From Allomyces macrogynus ATCC 38327 (taxonomy: Eukaryota; Blastocladiomycota; Blastocladiomycetes; Blastocladiales; Blastocladiaceae), in assembly GCA_000151295.1 (NCBI GenBank), contig GG745329.1, positions 276,598-340,597 on the forward strand: DNA of 64,000 bases, written 5' to 3'. Positions within the stretch are counted from its first letter, which is position 1. Each line of letters opens with the position of its first letter. This document shows positions 58,174-64,000 of the stretch, one piece after another. Below the pieces are notes generated by a model. The model ran no database searches. It had not been told where the DNA came from and worked only from the letters and a program-made list of their open reading frames with translations. A program made the translations under genes and the position numbers.

Positions 58174-60300
58174 TTACCGCCACGACGACGTGGCTGAAGC
58201 CGCAGCCGCGGCAGTCGACGCGTGCGCAGCCGTCGGCGACATGAGGGCCGCGTCGAGCGCCTCCATCGAGAATATCGCCTCTTCCTCTAGAAGCACCGCC
58301 GAGTCGGACTTGCGGAGCTCGCCAGGAACGGCCAGGACGCCCGGATAAAACGCGGCGGGCGCTGCGTGTGCCATGGATGCCGGCACGCGCCGCTGCGACG
58401 AGAACCGCAGTTGCTCGGTCGGCGTGAGCAGGTCACTCAGCGACGACGGCAAAATCGAGTGCATCGCACCGTCGTCCTCGTCGTCATTTTGCTCGGTCGG
58501 CGTGGGCAAATCGTCCGAGAAGCGCCGGTCGAGCGGCGTGTGCGGCATCTGGTGATGGTGGTGATCGCTGCCGCGGCGCCGGTCCGCCGGGAACGCGTCG
58601 TCCTGGAACGAGAAGGACCCGTAGCTGAGCCCAAGACCCGTCGCGAACCCAGCCGAGTAGGACGCCGAGACGGGACCCGTGCCGGGCGGGAGCGGCGAGG
58701 CCGGAGGCGGCGGGAGCGCGCCGAAACTCGCGGGCGGCAGCATACGCGACGACGACGACTGGTAGCCGTGGTGCGGCGACGGCGGCGGGAGAGGCATGTC
58801 ACGCGCCGACATCCCGCCGTGGAGTCGCGCCATATCGAGGGCCTCCGGGCGCGCGGGAGATGACGTCGAGTACGGCGACCACGGGTTGGGCGACGTTAGC
58901 GACGCTGACAGCGACGAACTGAGCGGAGGGAGGGCCGCCGTCGACACGGACAGGGACAGGCCCGGACCCGCGGACGAAGTCGGGGTCGGGAGCGGCGGCA
59001 ATGGCGACCACGGCGCACCGCCCGTGCCGTTCGCCCGGTGCAGGGACGATGTGCTGAGCAACGGCTTAGATGCGGCTGAAGCGCGGTAACCCGACAGGCC
59101 CGCGTACGAGGCCGACAGCGTCGACGCGCGCCGCATGCGCGCGGGCGACCGGGCCGAGGGCGACGGCAGGTCTTGGTGGTAGTGGTGCCCGCCATGGCTG
59201 TTGCTCAGCGTCGAGGCGGCCGTCAGCGACAGTCGGAACGACCGGTGCTGTAGCGGCGACGGCACGGGCGACCGCGGCGGTGCGACCGACGACGAGTAGC
59301 TGGGCAGATGCTGGCTCTGCTGCTGTTGAAGTTGCTGTTGCTGCAGCTGCTGCAGCTGCTGCAGTTGCTGGTTCTGCGTCTTCTGCTGTTGATGATGTTG
59401 CATTTGTTGCACAAACGACGTATTGGCCACGGGCGGGGGCGACAGCAACGCCTCGAGTGCCGCGGCCGCCGCAGCCGCCGTTGACGGCGCACTCCCGTTC
59501 CCGTTCCCATTCCCGTTCGCGCTTCCACCCCCGGTACTTCCGCCATTCCCCAACGCCGCGCCAAACCCAGCGAGCATCGCCGGCGGCCCGAGGTGCGCGA
59601 GCGCGCACTTTGTGCCAAACTTGCAGGCGCCCTTGGCATGGTACTTGCAAATGGCCGGCGATGCCATCGGGTCGCGCGTGTGCGAGAACGAGCAGTTGGT
59701 ACCGGCAGAGCACAGCCCGGCCTTGTAGAACTTGCACGGGATATGCTGCGTCGGCGACCGCGCGGGCACCACGGACGCGAGCGACAGCGGCGTGATGGGC
59801 GCGAGCGACCGGGCCGTGCCATTGGGCTCGTGCGTCGTGGTGCCGTTGCCGCTGTCGTGGGGCGACGGGGCGTTGGCATGCATCGCTGGGTGCTTGAGCG
59901 CGCCGGCGCGCGCATTCGCCTCTGCACGAGCTAGCGGCGGCGGGGCACGGGCGGACGGGTCGCGAGCGAGACAGTTAGGCACGCTCGCATCGGCGGGCCG
60001 CGGCGGTGCGTGCAGGGCGAGCAGCTGGTGCTGGAACGGCGCGAGCGCCGCGACGGCGGCCGACGGCATGGCAGAGGCGGCAGTCGGGAGCACGGTGGCC
60101 GTGGATGGCGGCGCGGCAGCGGCCTTGCCGTCGTTGTCGAGTGCGTTGGGCGACGGGAGCGTGGGAGAGAGCGCGACCATCGGCACAGGTGCGGCAGTCG
60201 CACGGTCGGGGGCCGCACGGTCGGGGGCCGCACGGTCGGCGGCAGCCAGCACGGCCACGTCGGCGCCGGTGGCCGAGCGCGCGGGCAGTGTCGGCGTCAT
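58174..60300 (-). CDS. tandem CCCH zinc-finger protein (cps3/Lee1-like)
   Basis: Single exon. From the ATG at 60300 the product is about 708 aa; an in-frame ATG near 60510 is an alternative. Two CX7CX5CX3H fingers are 16 residues apart: CKFYKAGLCSAGTNCSFSH and CKYHAKGACKFGTKCALAH, the arrangement of fungal cps3/Lee1 proteins. The rest is low complexity: Ala/Pro-rich N-terminus with repeats of DRAAP (about 60200-60245), a Gln/Leu-rich stretch (59310-59400), and Ser/Pro-rich blocks with repeated PTPTEQ or LLTPTEQL motifs near the C-terminus. CCCH pairs of this kind usually bind RNA. The function here is not known. Confidence 0.8.
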   Translation of the reverse strand: MTPTLPARSATGADVAVLAAADRAAPDRAAPDRATAAPVPMVALSPTLPSPNALDNDGKAAAAPPSTATVLPTAASAMPSAAVAALAPFQHQLLALHAPPRPADASVPNCLARDPSARAPPPLARAEANARAGALKHPAMHANAPSPHDSGNGTTTHEPNGTARSLAPITPLSLASVVPARSPTQHIPCKFYKAGLCSAGTNCSFSHTRDPMASPAICKYHAKGACKFGTKCALAHLGPPAMLAGFGAALGNGGSTGGGSANGNGNGNGSAPSTAAAAAAALEALLSPPPVANTSFVQQMQHHQQQKTQNQQLQQLQQLQQQQLQQQQSQHLPSYSSSVAPPRSPVPSPLQHRSFRLSLTAASTLSNSHGGHHYHQDLPSPSARSPARMRRASTLSASYAGLSGYRASAASKPLLSTSSLHRANGTGGAPWSPLPPLPTPTSSAGPGLSLSVSTAALPPLSSSLSASLTSPNPWSPYSTSSPARPEALDMARLHGGMSARDMPLPPPSPHHGYQSSSSRMLPPASFGALPPPPASPLPPGTGPVSASYSAGFATGLGLSYGSFSFQDDAFPADRRRGSDHHHHQMPHTPLDRRFSDDLPTPTEQNDDEDDGAMHSILPSSLSDLLTPTEQLRFSSQRRVPASMAHAAPAAFYPGVLAVPGELRKSDSAVLLEEEAIFSMEALDAALMSPTAAHASTAAAAASATSSWR

Positions 60301-60771
60301 GTTTTGCAATGCGCCGGCAGCGGCGGGGGAGGTGCTGGTGCTGGAGCTGGTGCCGTTGCTGGTGTCGGATGGGGAAAACGGCACGGCCGCGACGGGAACG
60401 CTGCGCTGACGGGCACATGGCGGCGGGACCCGAATGTGTGCAAGTTGCCGAGCGCGTGTGCGGGACGGTGAGCTCACGTGCGGCCATGCGTGGATCACGG
60501 CCGCTTCCATGCAGTGATGTCTGCTCGCGAGACGGCTGGGAGACGCTTGGCTGCATGCACTTCCCCAAACAACAGATAACAACGGCCCACCGGCGCCGCG
60601 CCTCCCTTCCACGACTTCTCGATCACCTGCCGCGGCGCGGCGGCGTGGGTCCTCCTCACTCCTCCTCACGATATCAAACTGCAGCACAGGGCCGGCTCTG
60701 GCAGACCCGGCAGCGATCGCCTGCCCTGGGCCACCATCACGACTCCATCAACGCCGCGACCATCCACCACC
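60301..60771. other. divergent intergenic region
   Basis: 471 bp between the CCCH gene (minus) and the LYC1-like gene (plus). Part of it may be coding if the CCCH protein starts upstream. Confidence 0.45.
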
Positions 60772-62198
60772 ATGACCAAGGAACTAGCCTCCGAGCACGG
60801 CATCCCGCTCAGCGACCTCGCACCCGTGCATGCCCGCGTCCTGTGCCAACCGCGCGTCGTGGCCCGCGATGGTTCAGCAACGGCTCTTGTTCGCGCAACC
60901 ATGGCCCAGCACTTGGCCGCGACCAGGCTCCAGTGCGTGTTACCAGGCGGCACTGCCAGAAAAGAGTGAAAGGTTGACGACACAATGCTTGTCCACTCTG
61001 TAGCGCCGTCGAATGGGGCACCATGAGCGGCCTCAACGAGGACGAGTATATTGACCGCGAAATGAACGCGTTGCAATCGACCGAAGACGCGCGCAATGGC
61101 CACTGCGGCTGGCTACTCGTGCCAGCAACCGAGTGCGATCAAGAAAACCCGACCATTTTGGCATCGTGTGAAACATTTCATCGGACTGGTCAGCTGGGAG
61201 AGCGAGGTTTGTGTTGATTTGTGCCTTGTTCCCACTATTCATCACGCACACTGAGTTTCATTCATTTCGCTCGACCGCAACAGAGGTGAACGTGTGGGTC
61301 CTGACGACCGTCTACGTCCCGGAACCGCACCGCGGCAAGGGATACGCCAAGGACCTATCGATCCAGGTGCGCGATCACTTGATCGCAACCAACCCGGACC
61401 TTGGCGTGTCGATCCTCTTTTCCGACGTTGGGCCATACCTGTGTACGTTCTCGTCTCCCTCCTGTCATCCATGATCGAATCTTGATCCCGACCGTTTCCC
61501 ATTCCAGACGCCAAGCTCGGCTGGCAAGTCTACCCCTCCACCAGCTTCGAGTTCCGCGTCCCGCTTACCACAGACGCCCTTCCGCCAACACTCCCGAAAG
61601 GCGCCGAGTACCTCAATACGACTCTCGCCATGACCCTCGTCCGCGCCGAACCTCCTGCGCCTGCCACCGACCTATCCACAGGCCGTGCTGTGTTCACCCT
61701 CCCGTTCACGCCCGCACGACTCGCATGGCACGAAGCGCACCGGCACTTCTACTACAATCACCTCGGTGCGTCGCGACCCGACCGCCGCTCCGCCCTCGCG
61801 CCGTATGGGACCGACACGGTCGGGGCGCGGATCGGCGACGCGCACATCGCGTGGTTCCACCACCCGTCGTTGGGCGGTGACGGTCGTGGCACGCTGTTTG
61901 TCTTGCACGTACACGCCGAATCGGTGGATGTGGCCGCCGCGTTGCTCCAGATTGCGGCGGAGCACGCGGTGTTTTGTGGGCTGGGGGTGGTCGAGGTGCA
62001 TTGCGCGGACGAGTCGGTACTGGGCGGGGGAGCGGGGCGAAGAGCTTGCGCGCGGTGTGGAAGAAGGATGGGTGGGTGCACAACGTGCCGAAACACGACA
62101 GTTTGAGCAGTTTGCTGCTCTGGCGCGATGGGAAGGTAGTCGAGGACCCACAGAGCGAGGTGGCCTGGTACGGCAACGAAAAGTATTCGTGGAGTTGA
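60772..62198 (+). CDS. LYC1-like GNAT acetyltransferase
   Basis: Spliced segments in order: MTKELASEHGIPLSDLAP...TRLHAVEWG; SGLNEDEYIDREMNALQ...NPTILASCETFHR; VNVWVLTTVYVPEPHRGKGY; SILFSDVGPYLYAKLGWQVY; a long C-terminal half; and a final NEKYSWS. RGKGYA is the acetyl-CoA-binding Q/RxxGxG/A motif. The ILASCETF, SDVGPYLYAKLGW and C-terminal NEKYSW features match fungal LYC1 (lysine N6-acetyltransferase) and its relatives. Introns begin GTGCGT near 60937, GTTTGT near 61207 and GTACGT near 61443. The last part changes frame at the five-G run 62026-62030; one more G, or a 26-nt 'intron' that is improbably short, would restore SLRAVWKKDGWVHN. Convergent with the phosphatase gene. Confidence 0.78.
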
Positions 62199-62310
62199 AC
62201 GTGAGCGAAAATGGATTAGACGGTGCGCGTGTTGCGTTCTCCGGGTGGACAACGATAAATTTCCATATTTCTTTCCAATCAGGTATCTTAAACGCTCGCG
62301 CATCCACCAG

Positions 62311-63987
62311 CTACATCATCGTCGACTTGGTCGCCCGCGGCAACGACCGCGACGCCATCGCCTGGACCCCGGCACCCATCCCGACTGCCAAGAACCCCAT
62401 CGCGCCCGGATCCAGCAGCGACGGCCGCCGGCCCATCACGGGCGCCGCCACCACCGGCGTCGGCGACGGCAGTGACGGTCCCGGCACCGATGCATCCACC
62501 GACATTCTCTTGGCCGATCCCATCACGGGCGCCGCCACGGCGACTTTCATTCCTCCGACACCGCCGCTGGGCATCATTAACTCACTCGCCGTCGCCGCTG
62601 ACGCACGCCGCGGAATCGCCATGGTTCCATTCCACCCGACCGCGAGCCACGGTGCGGGTAACGCCGGGGCCACAATGACCGACGCCGCCTTGGCTGATAG
62701 CCCGACCACTCCGACGTGCACCGGCTTGAGCGGGTCCGCAATCACCGGTGCCGTAAACAGGTCCCCCGGCGCTTTCTTGGTCCCAGTCAGCACCGACGGT
62801 GGAACGGCAGCCACAACCGTCGCCGAATCGAGCGACGATGACGCGAGCGAGCAGCTGGATGCCATGTCGCTAGCGGGAGGTGTGATGACTACCGGGGCGG
62901 GAGCGGCCGCAGCGGCGCGCGCGGCACGGTCGCGCATGTAGATGTAGTATTCGAGCAGGAATTCTTCCTGCGCGTCGGTCTCGACAGCGCGTGGGGATCG
63001 CCGACGGCGGACGATTTGGATTGCGCGGTCGTCGTTGGCCGACCAGCCATAGCGCATCAGGTAGGCGCAGGTGATGAGGGAGGCGCGGCCGATACCTAAG
63101 TAGCGGGAGGAGAGGGTCAGTCGCTTGGTGGAAAAGGAAGAGGAGGGGACAATGGAGGACGGACCGGCACGGCAGTGCACAAGAACGTGGTTTCCGCTCG
63201 TCAGGTGCTGGTGCATGGATTCGAGCGCCGGTTCGAGGTCGCGGCCATGCGCGGGCGCACAGCCGTCCACCATGGGGGTTCTGTGCCAGGTGGAGAAGGT
63301 AGACGCGGTCGAGATTAGTCTAAGGAGTAGGTTGTGCGGGTGAAGTGAGTGATAGGACGCGTACCGGATCACGTCCAGGTCGAGTTTACTAGCCATGGCC
63401 GAATACTTTGACCACGGCACACCGAGATGGTCCAGCTCGTCATCATAAAGACAACTAAATACGACACGGGTTCAACATGAGCCTCCGTGACCGTGCCGCT
63501 GCTGCTTTGGCTAAGTAAGGTACGAACCACACCAGGGCCCTTATGCCCATCATGGCCATACGCGTCATGTCGACCTCGAGGTCACGCGCGAGCCCCACGT
63601 CCTGCTTGCCCGGGCAAGACGCAATAGCCAGGTTCCCGTGCACGGGCGGCAATACGACTTGTGGCGAGGACCCTAACGCGTCCGTGTCGGCAAGCTGGTC
63701 GAGCAGGTCGACCAAAGAGCGCGGCGCCGTCGTGCCAATGTTCGTGAACGGGTGCGCTGCAGCCGGTATCACTTGCACGGCCAGCGGGTCGGGTGGTGGT
63801 GCGAAAAGGACATGTTTTGGGAAGACCCACGACACTGAGAGTAACCAACAGAGACGTGAGTATGATGTGAGTATGCTGGCCGCACGAGCGAGTTAGCCGA
63901 CGACAGCTTGAACAGACCTTGGATGGGGTGCGTCACGGACGTGCGCACGGGCGTCACGAGCCGGCCTGGGGTCAGCGGCGTCGCCAT
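62311..63987 (-). CDS. dual-specificity / CDKN3-like protein phosphatase
   Basis: The ATG at 63987 opens MATPLTPGRLVTPVRTS. Splicing then yields VSWVFPKHVLFAPPPDP and VHGNLAIASCPGKQDVGLAR. Next come DLEVDMTRMAMMGIRALV joined to CLYDDELDHLGVPWSKY, then DVIRTPMVDG, and the P-loop HCRAGIGRAS. The P-loop is a complete CX5R(S/T)-type signature formed only after a 68-nt intron is removed. LGNLAI..CPG and the RDL...D spacing match the CDKN3/KAP group of Cys-based phosphatases. A C-terminal region of about 175 residues after EEFLLEYYIYM is Ala/Pro/Ser-rich with no known domain. The physiological substrate is unknown. The gene is essentially complete within the window. Confidence 0.82.
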
Positions 63988-64000
63988 CGTGGTGCGCGGC

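Noticed and set aside
62004..62031. A 26-nt intron in the LYC1-like gene
   Set aside because: It restores frame but is far shorter than any other intron here; a homopolymer error in the G run is simpler.
1..64000. CRISPR arrays, bacterial operons, prophage or transposon genes
   Set aside because: The window is intron-bearing nuclear eukaryotic DNA; no repeat-spacer array, transposase, reverse transcriptase or integrase motif was seen.

Overview
This is a GC-rich (about 60% by eye) eukaryotic nuclear window with short introns, mostly 45-190 nt, that commonly start GTACG, GTGCG or GTATG. The gene content is fungal: two SEC24 coat genes, CCT8, IMP4, UTP15, RPP30, a Gis2/CNBP-type zinc-knuckle protein, a tyrosinase, and transmembrane CHASE-type histidine-kinase relatives. 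This combination suggests an early-diverging zoosporic fungus, most likely Blastocladiomycota (Allomyces-like). That placement is an inference; no marker sequence here proves it. I support about 25 protein genes and no tRNA or rRNA genes.

Layout. 1-11 kb: C2 protein (cut by the left edge), F-BAR/SH3 protein, CCT8, SAC-type phosphoinositide phosphatase, mitochondrial ribosomal protein uL3m. 11.5-16.4 kb: a hybrid-histidine-kinase-like receptor with CHASE, PAS, H-box, decayed ATPase and receiver. 17.9-26.8 kb: RNase P/MRP subunit RPP30, a seven-knuckle CCHC protein, an IMP4 gene lacking its middle, and a SEC24A/B-type gene beside an assembly gap. 28.6-41.7 kb: an accessory 'sensor island' of three multi-pass (7TM-like) proteins and two tandem CHASE-PAS-H-box receptors. 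42.0-43.3 kb: divergent histone H2B/H2A pair. 43.9-47.6 kb: a SEC24C/D-type gene interrupted by a gap. 48.5-64 kb: tyrosinase, RNF212/ZIP3-like RING protein, CHK1, UTP15, CCCH zinc-finger protein, LYC1-like acetyltransferase, and a CDKN3-like dual-specificity phosphatase.

How the genes relate. Most are housekeeping genes in alternating orientation: secretion (two COPII cargo adaptors), ribosome biogenesis (IMP4, UTP15, uL3m), RNA processing (RPP30), chaperonin, chromatin and checkpoint. The distinctive part is the sensory set. Three receptors share TM-CHASE-TM-PAS-H-box architecture, keep the phospho-accepting histidine, and have all lost the recognisable ATP-binding boxes. Two of them are tandem duplicates flanked by lineage-specific seven-helix proteins.

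Quality. There are two N gaps (100 and 489 nt). The first is flanked by a 729-bp identical duplication. Several genes need single-base corrections at short homopolymers (positions near 7882, 13870, 14775, 38417, 38458, 55282 and 62028). I read these mainly as base-calling errors. The exon models were derived by hand from frame, splice sites and family knowledge and are not supported by transcripts.
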